The notes beneath the pieces were generated by a model that saw only the letters and a program-made list of their open reading frames with translations, made no database searches and was not told the DNA's origin. From NCBI RefSeq assembly GCF_009192945.1, contig NZ_NSET01000065.1:1-42670 (forward strand): a DNA stretch of 42,670 nucleotides, given 5' to 3'. Made by a program: the position numbers and the translations under genes. Positions within the stretch are counted from its first letter, which is position 1. Every line of letters begins with the position of its first letter. Positions 35,764 through 42,670 of this stretch are shown piece by piece. Source of the DNA: Xanthomonas maliensis. Lineage in GTDB: Bacteria; Pseudomonadota; Gammaproteobacteria; Xanthomonadales; Xanthomonadaceae.

Positions 35764-36180
35764 TTAGGAAAAGAACGGCTTGAGGGATTCGGCAGCGTCC
35801 AGGGTGTTGGTCGCCAGGGTGTGGATTTCCTCGTCGATCTGATCGAGGGTGGACGAGGCCGCCAGTTCGCCGAACACGATATAGGCGTCCTTGCCGTCCA
35901 TTTGCACCAGGCCCAGGTTGGACAACGGATTGAGCGGATTGAGCCGCATGCAGGCATCGTTGAAGGCGGCGCGGTCCTTGACGTGATCGCCCATCACCAA
36001 CAGCGTGGAGACGAATATCTGCGAACCGGACGCGGCAACCTGGATCTGCATGTCGCCGTGGTCGCCCAGGGTCAGGTTGATGGCGGGCTCCAGCCCATCA
36101 ACAAGTTCGACGTGGATCGGCAGGTCGTGATAGCGCTCGGCCAGCAGGCCATGCAAGGCGACGGTGGTGTACTGCGTCAT
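35764..36180 (-). CDS. yjfI: DUF2170 protein (YjfI family)
   Basis: A 138-residue soluble protein of the DUF2170 family, the first gene of the yjf-like cluster. Conserved-looking pieces are LAERYHDLPIHVELVDG, VSTLLVMGDHVKDRAAFND and KDAYIVFGELAASSTLDQIDEEI. Function unknown; it always travels with the PspA-like gene that follows. ATG 36180 has AGGA six bases upstream. A possible promoter with an inverted repeat lies at about 36210-36233. Confidence 0.88.
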   Translation of the reverse strand: MTQYTTVALHGLLAERYHDLPIHVELVDGLEPAINLTLGDHGDMQIQVAASGSQIFVSTLLVMGDHVKDRAAFNDACMRLNPLNPLSNLGLVQMDGKDAYIVFGELAASSTLDQIDEEIHTLATNTLDAAESLKPFFS

Positions 36181-36209
36181 GGCTGTCCTGTCCGTTGGGC
36201 ATGCGATGG

Positions 36210-36233
36210 GCCAACATAGTACAGACAGTTGGC
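36210..36233 (-). promoter_or_regulatory. Inverted repeat upstream of the yjf-like cluster
   Basis: GCCAAC (36210-36215) and GTTGGC (36228-36233) form a 6-bp inverted repeat about 30-50 bases before the first gene of the cluster. On the minus strand a TACTAT, four of six matches to a -10, lies between the arms, so a regulator bound here would cover the promoter. The -35 match is poor. Confidence 0.35.
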
Positions 36234-36415
36234 GACCAGCAGAACGGCACGCCCAGGCGGGCATTCAGCGGCCAAGCGGGAGGGTTCCGGCGCCCCGACA
36301 GCGTCGCCCTCATGCCTGGACGGTGCGGCCGCAGCACTGCCGACAGGCCATCCGATCCGAGCGTGGGGCAACCGCTTGGCCGAGACAGCTGGCAGCCACG
36401 CCCCCGGCCCGGCGC

Positions 36416-37015
36416 TCAGGGATACAGCATCCGCTTGCTCCAATGGCTGGCCATGTCGGCTTCGTAGCGCCAGCGCTCATGCAGGCGGAACTTGGCGCCA
36501 TACCAGAATTCGAAGGCCTGCGGCACCACCCGAAACCCGCCCCAGCCTTCCGGGCGCGGGACCTCGCGGCCGTCGAACGTGGCTTCGACCTTGGCGATCG
36601 CCGCATCGAACTCCTCGCGCGAGGCCAACGGCTGCGACTGCTGCGAGGCCCACGCGCCAATCTGACTCATGCGCGGCCGCGAGGCGAAGTAGGCGTCGGC
36701 TTCCTCCGCGCCCACCAGTTGCACCCCGCCTTCGATACGCACCTGGATCCCGGCTTCGCGCAGGCTGCGCCACAGGAACAGCAGCGCCGCCTGCGGGTGG
36801 GTCTGCAGGTCGCGGCCCTTGGCACTGTCCAGATGGGTGTAGAACACGAACCCACGCGCATCGAAGGCCTTCAGCAGCACGGTGCGCGCGCTCGGCCGGC
36901 CATCGACGCTGGCGGTCGCCACGGTCATGGCGCTGGGTTCGATCTCGGCGCTGTCGTGCGCTTCGGCGTACAGCGCGGAAAAGGTGGCCAGGGCTTCTGC
37001 ATACAGGTCGGGCAT
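36416..37015 (-). CDS. pdxH: Pyridoxamine 5'-phosphate oxidase
   Basis: Makes pyridoxal 5'-phosphate from pyridoxamine or pyridoxine 5'-phosphate using FMN and oxygen. 199 residues, normal length. FMN and PLP contacts are in [19 protein letters not shown] and [19 protein letters not shown]. The C-terminal part has [14 protein letters not shown] and ends RMLYP, corresponding to the family's basic C-terminus (usually R-L-x-P). It is transcribed on the minus strand with about 236 bases before the DUF2170 gene. Confidence 0.93.
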   Translation of the reverse strand: MPDLYAEALATFSALYAEAHDSAEIEPSAMTVATASVDGRPSARTVLLKAFDARGFVFYTHLDSAKGRDLQTHPQAALLFLWRSLREAGIQVRIEGGVQLVGAEEADAYFASRPRMSQIGAWASQQSQPLASREEFDAAIAKVEATFDGREVPRPEGWGGFRVVPQAFEFWYGAKFRLHERWRYEADMASHWSKRMLYP

Positions 37016-37179
37016 GACGGCACAAGGGCAGCGAAGAAGATGCCTATTGTGGGCGCATCGGTGCGCTTTCGCCTATGCCGCCGGCGCGACCGCTGGACGC
37101 ACCCGCCGGCACGCCGCCGCGTGCGCGCAACGGGGCCCATCGCTCCCGACACGCCAAGCGAATGTTAGGATCGCAGGGG

Positions 37180-37722
37180 ATGAATCCCGCTCCCAATCTC
37201 GCGATGGTCGGCCCGATGGGCGCCGGAAAGAGCTGCATCGGCCGCCGCTTGGCCGAGCGCTTCGGGCTGGACTTCGTCGATGTCGACCAGGCCATCGTCG
37301 AGCGCGCCGGCGCCAGCATCCCGGAGATCTTCGCCAGCGATGGCGAGGAGCGCTTCCGCCAGTACGAGCGCGACGTGCTGCAGGCGCTGCTGGCGCAGGA
37401 CAATACGCTGATCTCCACCGGCGGCGGCGCCATCCTCGACCCGCACAACCGGCAACAGCTGAGCAGCCGCAGCTTCGTGGTGTATCTGCATGTCAGCGTG
37501 CCGGCGCAATTGACCCGCCTGGTGCGCGACCGCAACCGCCCCCTGCTGCAACGACCGGACCGCGAGCAGGTCTTGTACGCCCTGGCCGAGCAGCGCACCC
37601 CGCTGTACCGCGAGGTCGCCGACCTCAGCCTGGAAACCGATCACCTCTCGCCCGGCGAGGCCACCGCGCAGCTGGTGCTGCGATTGGCCGCGCAGTGGCG
37701 CATGTCGAGCACTCCCGCATGA
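37180..37722 (+). CDS. aroK: Shikimate kinase
   Basis: Phosphorylates shikimate at the 3-hydroxyl in aromatic amino-acid synthesis. 180 residues from ATG 37180. The P-loop GPMGAGKS is near residues 11-18, the shikimate-binding D-x-D is in [16 protein letters not shown] holds the substrate glycines, and RNRPLL is the lid. A longer open frame upstream is proline- and arginine-rich and is rejected. The stop (37720-37722) overlaps the aroB start in ATGA, so the two are translationally coupled, the usual order. Confidence 0.95.
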   Translation: MNPAPNLAMVGPMGAGKSCIGRRLAERFGLDFVDVDQAIVERAGASIPEIFASDGEERFRQYERDVLQALLAQDNTLISTGGGAILDPHNRQQLSSRSFVVYLHVSVPAQLTRLVRDRNRPLLQRPDREQVLYALAEQRTPLYREVADLSLETDHLSPGEATAQLVLRLAAQWRMSSTPA

Positions 37723-38831
37723 CTTCTTCCCGTTCTTCGCGCAGCGTCCAGGTCGACGGTGCCCTGCCCTACACCATCACCATCGCCCCCGGCCTGCTGG
37801 CCGATGGCGCGCGTCTGGCCGGCCACGTGCGCGGCCGCCACGCCTTGCTGGTCAGCGACTCGCACGTCGCCCCGCGCTACGCCGCCGGCGTCCGCAGCGC
37901 CCTGCTGCAGGCGCGCCCGGAGCTGCGCCTGGGCGAGTTGGTCATCGCCGCCGGCGAAGCCTCCAAGACCCTGGACAACTTCGGCGCAGCGATCACCGCC
38001 CTGGCCGAACTGGGCGCCACCCGCGATGCCTGTGTGTTCGCCCTGGGTGGCGGCGTGGTCGGCGACCTGGCCGGCTTTGCGGCCGCGTGCTGGATGCGCG
38101 GAGTCGACTGCGTGCAACTCCCCACCACGCTGCTGGCCATGGTGGACTCGTCGGTCGGCGGCAAGACCGCGGTGGATATCCCGCAAGGCAAGAATCTGGT
38201 GGGTGCCTTCCATCCGCCGCGCGCAGTGATCGCCGACACCGACACCCTGCGCAGCCTACCGGCCCGCGAGCTGCGTGCGGGCCTGGCCGAGGTGGTCAAG
38301 TACGGTGCCATCCGCGACCCGCTGTTCTTCCAGTGGCTGCATGCCGAGCGCCATGCCTTGCTGGATGGCGACCCGGCCGCACTGGCACAGGCGATTGCCC
38401 GCAGCTGCGAGCACAAGGCCGAGATCGTGGCGCGCGATCCGCTCGAGAAGGGCGAACGCGCCCTGCTCAACCTGGGCCATACCTTCGGCCATGCCATCGA
38501 AACCGAGCAGGGCTACGGCGCGCCCGGCAACGACAACCTCAATCATGGCGAGGCGGTCGCGGTCGGCATGGTGCTGGCAGCACGGCTGTCGGCCGCACTG
38601 GGCATGGCCGATGCCGACCAGACCTCCGCACTGGTGGAGTTGCTGCAGGCGTTCGGGCTACCGACTGCGCTGCCGCCGGGGCTATCGCCGCAGTCCTTGC
38701 TCGGCCGCATGCGGTTGGACAAGAAGAATGTTGCCGGCCGGCTGCGACTGGTCCTGTGGCGCGGCATTGGCCAGGCCGAGGTCGTCGCCGACGTCGACGA
38801 AGCGGCGGTGCTGGCAATCCTGGCCAGCTAG
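37719..38831 (+). CDS. aroB: 3-dehydroquinate synthase
   Basis: Converts DAHP to 3-dehydroquinate, the second step of the shikimate pathway, with NAD and a divalent metal. 370 residues. The NAD-binding segment is [19 protein letters not shown], followed by [18 protein letters not shown], and the metal ligands are in LAEVVKYG (glutamate), [11 protein letters not shown] and [10 protein letters not shown] (histidines). ATG 37719 overlaps the aroK stop in ATGA. The long open frame that runs upstream through aroK is a shadow. Confidence 0.96.
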   Translation: MTSSRSSRSVQVDGALPYTITIAPGLLADGARLAGHVRGRHALLVSDSHVAPRYAAGVRSALLQARPELRLGELVIAAGEASKTLDNFGAAITALAELGATRDACVFALGGGVVGDLAGFAAACWMRGVDCVQLPTTLLAMVDSSVGGKTAVDIPQGKNLVGAFHPPRAVIADTDTLRSLPARELRAGLAEVVKYGAIRDPLFFQWLHAERHALLDGDPAALAQAIARSCEHKAEIVARDPLEKGERALLNLGHTFGHAIETEQGYGAPGNDNLNHGEAVAVGMVLAARLSAALGMADADQTSALVELLQAFGLPTALPPGLSPQSLLGRMRLDKKNVAGRLRLVLWRGIGQAEVVADVDEAAVLAILAS

Positions 38832-38957
38832 CGCGGCCACGGCGGCCGAGCGTGCCACCCGGCACACGATGAGGCGATGCCTCGACGCTTCGCCTGCACG
38901 GCCGGCGCCGGCAGCGCCCAATGCGGGCTTCAGCACCGCCCGGCTACAATCGGCGGC

Positions 38958-39209
38958 ATGCGCATCCTTCTGCAACACGACGCCGGCGGCAATGCACCGC
39001 TTCGCTATGTCCAGCTGACCTTGCAACCGGATCTGTTCGGCGGCTGGGAATTGCTGCGCGAGAGCGGCGAGATCGGCGGCCGTACCCAACTGCGGCGCGA
39101 CCAGTACCTGCAACAGGACGAGGCCGGACGCGCCTTCGAGAAAGCCCGCGACACCCAACTCAAGCGTGGCTTCCAACTCATCACCGGCGGCGCCGACGCG
39201 TCGCGCTGA
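38958..39209 (+). CDS. Small WGR-domain protein
   Basis: An 83-residue protein made almost entirely of a WGR-like domain. The segment YVQLTLQPDLFGGWELLRESGEIGGRT has the family's tryptophan and the R-x-x-G-x-I-G pattern. WGR domains occur in PARP enzymes and in small stand-alone bacterial proteins, and bind nucleic acid or partner proteins; the role here is unknown. ATG 38958 is chosen from position and domain start; an upstream frame to 38877 is composition-driven. It sits between aroB and hemE and may be co-transcribed with hemE, whose ATG begins 12 bases after this stop. Confidence 0.75.
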   Translation: MRILLQHDAGGNAPLRYVQLTLQPDLFGGWELLRESGEIGGRTQLRRDQYLQQDEAGRAFEKARDTQLKRGFQLITGGADASR

Positions 39210-39221
39210 GGACCATCTTCC

Positions 39222-40286
39222 ATGCTCAAGAACGATCGCCTGCTGCGTGCCCTGCACCGTCAGCCCGTGGACCGCACCCCCGTCTGGCTGATGCGCCAGG
39301 CCGGTCGCTACTTGCCCGAGTACCGCGCCACCCGCGCGCGTGCCGGCAGCTTCCTGGGCATGGCCAAGAATCCGGACATCGCCTGCGAGATCACCCTGCA
39401 GCCGCTGCAGCGCTTCCCGCTGGACGCGGCGATCCTGTTCTCCGACATTCTGACCATCCCCGACGCGATGGGCCTGGAGCTGTATTTCGTCGAGGGCGAA
39501 GGTCCCAAGTTCCGCCACCCGGTGCGCGACGCCGCGGCGATCCAACGCCTGGCGGTGCCGGACATGGAAACCGAACTGCGCTACGTGATGGACGCGGTAC
39601 GGCTGATCCGCCGCGAGCTCGACGGTGCGGTCCCGCTGATCGGCTTTTCCGGCAGCCCGTGGACCCTGGCCTGCTACATGATCGAAGGCGGCGGCAGCAA
39701 GGAATATGCGCGCATCAAGGCCATGGCCTTCAACGCACCGCAGCTGCTGCACCAACTGCTGGAGACCGTTACCGATGCGGTGATCGCCTACCTGGCGGCG
39801 CAACGCGCCGCCGGCGCACAGGCGCTGCAGGTCTTCGACACCTGGGGCGGCGTGCTGTCGCCGGCGATGTATCGCGAATTCTCGCTGCCCTACCTGACCC
39901 GGATCGCGCGCGAGCTCGAACGCGGCGACGGCGCCGAACGCACCCCGCTGGTGCTGTTCGGCAAGGGCAACGGTGCGTACGTGGACGAGCTGGCCGCCAG
40001 CGGCGCCGAAGCGGTGGGCGTGGACTGGACCATCTCGCTGGCCGATGCCGCCCAACGTGCCGACGGCCGCGTGGCGCTGCAGGGCAACCTCGATCCGGCA
40101 ACGCTGTACGGCAGCCCGGACGCGATCCGCAGCGAAGTCGGCAAGGCGCTGGACAGCTATGCGCAAGGCAATGGCGGCTCGCGCGAAGGCCATGTCTTCA
40201 ACCTCGGGCACGGCATGTCGCCGGATATGGATCCGGAACACGTGGCAGTGCTGGTCGAGGCAGTACGGACCTTGAGCGCACGCTGA
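39222..40286 (+). CDS. hemE: Uroporphyrinogen decarboxylase
   Basis: Removes the four acetate carboxyls of uroporphyrinogen III to give coproporphyrinogen III in haem synthesis. 354 residues, the family norm. The substrate-binding N-terminus [14 protein letters not shown] carries the essential arginines, and the aspartate in [14 protein letters not shown] is the catalytic one; [19 protein letters not shown] and [16 protein letters not shown] are also conserved. GAGGA lies 8-12 bases before the ATG. It ends at the palindromic region 40287-40329. Confidence 0.96.
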   Translation: MLKNDRLLRALHRQPVDRTPVWLMRQAGRYLPEYRATRARAGSFLGMAKNPDIACEITLQPLQRFPLDAAILFSDILTIPDAMGLELYFVEGEGPKFRHPVRDAAAIQRLAVPDMETELRYVMDAVRLIRRELDGAVPLIGFSGSPWTLACYMIEGGGSKEYARIKAMAFNAPQLLHQLLETVTDAVIAYLAAQRAAGAQALQVFDTWGGVLSPAMYREFSLPYLTRIARELERGDGAERTPLVLFGKGNGAYVDELAASGAEAVGVDWTISLADAAQRADGRVALQGNLDPATLYGSPDAIRSEVGKALDSYAQGNGGSREGHVFNLGHGMSPDMDPEHVAVLVEAVRTLSAR

Positions 40287-40329
40287 GCCCGGAGCGGTCT
40301 GCCATGGCGATAGCGGACCGCAGCCGGGC
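40287..40329 (+). terminator. Nested inverted repeat after hemE
   Basis: GCCCGG (40287-40292) pairs with CCGGGC (40324-40329), and inside it GCGGTC (40294-40299) pairs with GACCGC (40316-40321), with a 16-base loop containing GCCATGGC. It begins directly after the hemE stop. No U-tract follows. Confidence 0.55.
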
Positions 40330-40342
40330 AGCCCTGCGCCCA

Positions 40343-40364
40343 CGCGTGCAGACGTCTGCACGCG
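40343..40364. repeat. 22-bp perfect palindrome
   Basis: CGCGTGCAGAC followed directly by its exact reverse complement GTCTGCACGCG, with no spacer. It may be a binding site for a dimeric regulator or a second termination hairpin after hemE. Confidence 0.7.
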
Positions 40365-40925
40365 CCACGCCCTCCTGGCGTATGCCTGCACCAGCTAACC
40401 CCGCGTCTGGCAGATAACCGCGCCTGTCCTATCACAGGGCCTCCGCCGGTCAGCCGTAGGCCACTACTGGCCCCACTGAGCGCCCACCCATCCCGCGCTT
40501 GCCCTGTGATGCGCAGCCTGCGCCGCAGCATTGCGCGCGCCCGGCTAGCGGCGCGCGCCGCACGACTGATCTAGACATCCCGCCGTAAAGCAGGCAGGCC
40601 GTTGCGCACGTGAAGACCTGAAGGCGTGACGAGCACTAGCGCACATGGCGTTGGCGAACTCCATCGCGATGCATCGGTGATTCCACCGCATGCCGTGCGC
40701 AGCACCGCGCAACGCAGCCCCCATGGCGACTGGCGGGCAATGCTTTCACATTGAAAAGCCCGCGATCCTCGTCATTCACGCCGATCTTTGCCAACGGTGG
40801 TGGCTTACATTGGCCCCACGGTGACACCTCGCACCCGCCTCGCTTCGCTGGCGACAGCGGCACGCCGGCCCACGACACCGTTGCGTTCGACCCATCCACT
40901 CATCCGCATCAGCAAGGAGCGAGAC

Positions 40926-41213
40926 ATGGCATTTCCGACGTCCGTCAACGACCAGATCACCGATTCGGTCACACAAGCCAATACCAAAGTGCTGGGCGAT
41001 GCGCCTGCCATCGCCATGGGCAATCTCTACCAGGCCACCGCACAGGCCTTGGCCAATGCCGCCCACAACGCGACCAATGCGCAGCAGCAGAGTTACGTCA
41101 CCGCGCAGTCAGCCACCACCATGGGCGTGGCCACGCTCTATTCCATCGACACCGCCACCACCGGCGTCGCCACCAAGCAGGTGCTGAGCACCGGCGTCAA
41201 GGGCCTGGGCTAA
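40926..41213 (+). CDS. rebB: RebB family R-body protein, copy 1
   Basis: A 95-residue RebB-family protein (Pfam 'killing trait', RebB). RebB is the structural subunit of R-bodies, long protein ribbons that coil in the cytoplasm and unroll on triggers such as acid pH. Family cues are the N-terminal VNDQITDSVTQ, GDAPAIAMGNLYQATAQALA, NAAHNATNAQQQ, and GVATLYSIDTA. AAGGAG lies six bases before ATG 40926. It is followed at 41248 by a nearly identical copy: over the first 87 residues I count five differences. This copy has a longer tail, STGVKGLG. Confidence 0.95.
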   Translation: MAFPTSVNDQITDSVTQANTKVLGDAPAIAMGNLYQATAQALANAAHNATNAQQQSYVTAQSATTMGVATLYSIDTATTGVATKQVLSTGVKGLG

Positions 41214-41247
41214 GCCCACCTTGATCTTAGACAGCTAAGGAGCACGT

Positions 41248-41517
41248 ATGGCATTCCCGACCGCAGTCAACAACCAGATCACCGATTCCGTCACCCAGGT
41301 CAACACCAAGGTGCTGGGCGACGCACCGGCGATCGCGATGGGCAATCTCTACCAGGCCACCGCGCAAGCGCTCGCCAACGCCGCTCACAACGCCACCAAC
41401 GCGCAGCAGCAGAGCTACGTCACCGCGCAGTCGGCCACCACCATGGGCGTCGCCACGCTCTATTCCATCGACACCGCCACCACCGGCGTCGTCACCAAAC
41501 AGATACTGGGCGTGTGA
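41248..41517 (+). CDS. rebB: RebB family R-body protein, copy 2
   Basis: An 89-residue RebB paralogue almost identical to copy 1 (S6A, D9N, A18V, A82V and V86I) except for a short C-terminus LGV. AAGGAG upstream at about 41238. The DNA of the central part also matches copy 1 closely, so the duplication is recent or is kept similar by gene conversion. It lies 34 bases after copy 1 with no terminator between, so they are likely one transcript. Confidence 0.95.
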   Translation: MAFPTAVNNQITDSVTQVNTKVLGDAPAIAMGNLYQATAQALANAAHNATNAQQQSYVTAQSATTMGVATLYSIDTATTGVVTKQILGV

Positions 41518-41546
41518 CGTCCTGCTGACGCCAAGGAATCAATCGC

Positions 41547-41813
41547 ATGGCATTTCCCACTGCGGTCAACGACCAGATCACCGATTCGGTCACACAAGCC
41601 AACCTGCAGGTGCTGGGAAGCGCACCGGCTGCGGCAATGGGCAATCTGTATCAGGCCACCGCGCAAGCACTGGCCAACGCAGCCCATAACGCGACGCTCG
41701 CGCAACAACAGATGTATGTCACCGCGCAGGCGGCGACGACGATGGGTGTATCGCTGCTGTACTCGCTCGATACCGGCACCACCGGTGCCGCGACCAAGAA
41801 GATCCTCAGCTAA
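41547..41813 (+). CDS. rebB: RebB family R-body protein, copy 3
   Basis: An 88-residue RebB paralogue, more diverged than copies 1 and 2: it begins MAFPTAVNDQITDSVTQANL and has GSAPAAAMGNLYQATAQALA and MYVTAQAATTMGVSLLYSLD. AAGGAATC lies 8 bases upstream. The changes at the GDAP motif (GSAPA) and LYSLD region make it a candidate for a different subunit of a hetero-polymer. 29 bases separate it from copy 2. Confidence 0.93.
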   Translation: MAFPTAVNDQITDSVTQANLQVLGSAPAAAMGNLYQATAQALANAAHNATLAQQQMYVTAQAATTMGVSLLYSLDTGTTGAATKKILS

Positions 41814-41864
41814 CCGTTGCCGCTGCGGATTCTTCTCCTCTCTCTACCTAAAGGAGTTTTCACC

Positions 41865-42143
41865 ATGGCCTTTCCGACTGCCGTCAACAGCCAGATCACC
41901 GATTCCGTCTCGCAGGTCAACACCAAGGTCCTCGGCGACGCGCCGGCGATCGCAATGGGCAACCTGTTCGTCGCCACCAGCCAGGCGCTGTCCAACGCCG
42001 CCCACAACGCCACCAACAACCAACAACAGTCCTACGTGACGATGCAGGCCTCGACCACCCAGGGCGTCTCCACCCTGTACTCGATCGACACCGCCTCCGA
42101 TGGCGTGGCCACCCGCGAAATCCTCAGCGCCGGGCTGCGGTAA
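41865..42143 (+). CDS. rebB: RebB family R-body protein, copy 4
   Basis: A 92-residue RebB paralogue with its own differences: NLFVATSQALSNAAHNATNN, YVTMQASTTQGVSTLYSIDTASDGV and the tail LSAGLR. AAGGAG lies 8 bases before the ATG at 41865. About 50 bases separate it from copy 3, with CT-rich sequence just upstream. It is the last member before a strong hairpin. Confidence 0.94.
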   Translation: MAFPTAVNSQITDSVSQVNTKVLGDAPAIAMGNLFVATSQALSNAAHNATNNQQQSYVTMQASTTQGVSTLYSIDTASDGVATREILSAGLR

Positions 42144-42148
42144 TCGAC

Positions 42149-42187
42149 AACCAGGCGCCGCCACCGCCGCGTGTGCGGCGCCTGGTT
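42149..42187 (+). terminator. Perfect 13-bp hairpin after the rebB array
   Basis: AACCAGGCGCCGC (42149-42161) pairs perfectly with GCGGCGCCTGGTT (42175-42187) around a 13-base loop, 5 bases after the last rebB stop. It is a strong stem without a U-tract. It separates the rebB genes from the next small gene. Confidence 0.75.
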
Positions 42188-42246
42188 CGATGGGCAGTGC
42201 AACGCAACTCTACGCATCTTCTGCTTGAATCCAGAAAGGACGCATC

Positions 42247-42582
42247 ATGTTGCAACTCCACCATGTGCCCACGTCCAATACCCTGGACGTGGTCGTGAGG
42301 CTGATCCGGGGCCGCACCATCGTGGCGACGTTCGCGCCGCACCAAAGGGCGGTGATGAACGTCCAGTTCGACGGCATCCTGCCGATGATTCCAGGCATCC
42401 AGCCACTGGTGTATCGCCAGGCGCTGGGCGGCGTGATCGACGTACCGCACGGAAATTTCGCGCTGCTGGAGCGGGTACCCAGTGGCGTCGCCTTTCAGTA
42501 CGCGTGCAGGCACGAACCGCAGAACACCGTGCTGTTCTCGTCCTCGGCCGGCATCGCCCAGCGTAGGCCGTCGCTGGCGTAG
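42247..42582 (+). CDS. Unknown small protein next to the reb array
   Basis: A 111-residue soluble-looking protein with no family I recognise. It starts MLQLHHVPTSNTLDVVVRLI and has FDGILPMIPGIQPLVYRQALGG in the middle and a polar Ser/Gln/Arg tail (SSSAGIAQRRPSLA). No signal or membrane helix is obvious. AAGGA lies 6-10 bases before ATG 42247, supporting translation. It follows the reb array and its hairpin on the same strand; an R-body accessory or regulator is possible, but nothing in the sequence shows this. Confidence 0.65.
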   Translation: MLQLHHVPTSNTLDVVVRLIRGRTIVATFAPHQRAVMNVQFDGILPMIPGIQPLVYRQALGGVIDVPHGNFALLERVPSGVAFQYACRHEPQNTVLFSSSAGIAQRRPSLA

Positions 42583-42599
42583 GACGCCAATCCCCTGCC

Positions 42600-42670
42600 A
42601 TGCAGTCCAGCGCACGTCTCGCGAGCGTTGCCAGCCTGGTCGGCACGGCCGCATCGGGCGCGGCAATGGC
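42600..42670 (+). CDS. Start of a further small gene, cut by the window edge
   Basis: An open frame begins with ATG at 42600, 17 bases after the previous stop, and runs off the window after 23 codons (QSSARLASVASLVGTAASG then AAM). Small alanine/serine-rich start, GXAASGAAM-like. It may belong to the reb locus, given its position and the A-x-A-M resemblance to the RebB core AIAMG, but too little is visible. No strong ribosome site. Confidence 0.35.
   Translation, partial: MQSSARLASVASLVGTAASGAAM

Larger units (their letters stand above)
40287..40925. other. Intergenic region between hemE and the reb array
   Basis: About 640 bases. Besides the nested hairpin at its start it holds a 22-bp perfect palindrome (40343-40364) and an imperfect inverted repeat GCTTTCA-CAT-TGAAAAGC at 40742-40759, 165 bases before the first rebB. 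No supported gene; a -24/-12 (RpoN) promoter was looked for and not found. Confidence 0.45.
40926..42143 (+). repeat. Tandem array of four rebB genes
   Basis: Four RebB paralogues of 88-95 residues in a row, all on the plus strand, each with its own AAGGA(G) ribosome site and gaps of 29-51 bases. They share VN.QITDSV.Q near the N-terminus, MGNL in the middle and LYS.D near the end. Copies 1 and 2 are near-identical, so the array grew by tandem duplication. Multiple reb genes per locus are normal for R-body producers; four in direct succession is a high count. Confidence 0.9.

Noticed and set aside
36882..38831. A 649-residue frame covering aroK and aroB as a fusion
   Set aside because: Only the part after 37719 is aroB; the upstream part is out of frame with aroK and lacks motifs, and the ATGA overlap explains the true start.
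40790..40830. RpoN (-24/-12) promoter before the first rebB
   Set aside because: TGGCTTACATTGGCCC has the wrong spacing between the GG and GC elements.
40926..42143. Repeats in the reb array taken as a CRISPR or phage-tail repeat
   Set aside because: The repeats are whole genes with ribosome sites and matching protein families, not short repeats with spacers.

Overview
The window is a gene-dense, GC-rich bacterial chromosome segment that reads as Xanthomonas (plant-associated Gammaproteobacteria). No single marker proves this. The combination that points there is a LuxR solo of the plant-signal-sensing class next to a proline iminopeptidase gene, a secreted PL1 pectate lyase, a Lys-C-like secreted protease, a TonB-dependent receptor operon with SapC, cupin and tryptophan-halogenase genes, and a tandem array of RebB (R-body) genes. 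I see no rRNA, tRNA, CRISPR array, insertion sequence or prophage. Layout from left to right: (1) 1-3.8 kb, the end of a PTS EIIA gene, ptsH (HPr), ptsI (enzyme I) and the Mg transporter mgtE. (2) 3.9-9.0 kb, an esterase lipoprotein, a cyanide-insensitive-type bd quinol oxidase (cydA-cydB, minus strand) and an M19 dipeptidase. (3) 9.5-16.3 kb, an amino-acid permease, a pectate lyase, and the plant-signalling module pip / luxR solo / APC permease, with a 20-bp lux-type box in front of pip. (4) 16.6-19.7 kb, a secreted serine endopeptidase, a KGG stress protein and a Tat-exported metallo-beta-lactamase-fold protein. (5) 19.7-26.8 kb, a minus-strand cluster TonB receptor - SapC - cupin/JmjC - flavin-dependent halogenase, with a LacI-family operator far upstream of the receptor. 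(6) 27.3-31.3 kb, an M1 metallopeptidase, then soxR divergent from an MFS exporter; a SoxR box lies in an E. coli soxS-like 19-bp-spacer promoter between them. (7) 31.7-36.2 kb, a six-gene minus-strand cluster equivalent to E. coli yjfI-J-K-L-M-C (DUF2170, PspA/IM30, DUF2491, DUF350, DUF1190 lipoprotein, glutathionylspermidine-synthase-like ATP-grasp ligase). (8) 36.4-40.3 kb, housekeeping genes pdxH, aroK-aroB (ATGA overlap), a small WGR-domain gene and hemE. (9) 40.9-42.67 kb, four consecutive rebB paralogues, a strong hairpin, an unknown small gene and the start of one more gene cut by the window edge. Several units form working modules. Groups 3-5 look like host-interaction and plant-polymer functions: sensing a plant compound, degrading pectin and protein, and importing an unknown substrate through a TonB receptor. 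SoxR plus exporter and the bd oxidase suit redox stress. The yjf-like cluster is a membrane-stress system built around PspA and a peptide-ligase-like enzyme whose product is unknown. The reb array is the most unusual locus: RebB proteins polymerise into R-bodies, contractile protein ribbons known as toxin-delivery devices in Paramecium endosymbionts, and here they occur as near-identical tandem copies beside unassigned small genes. A recurring feature is a perfect GC-rich hairpin just after stop codons with no U-tract.
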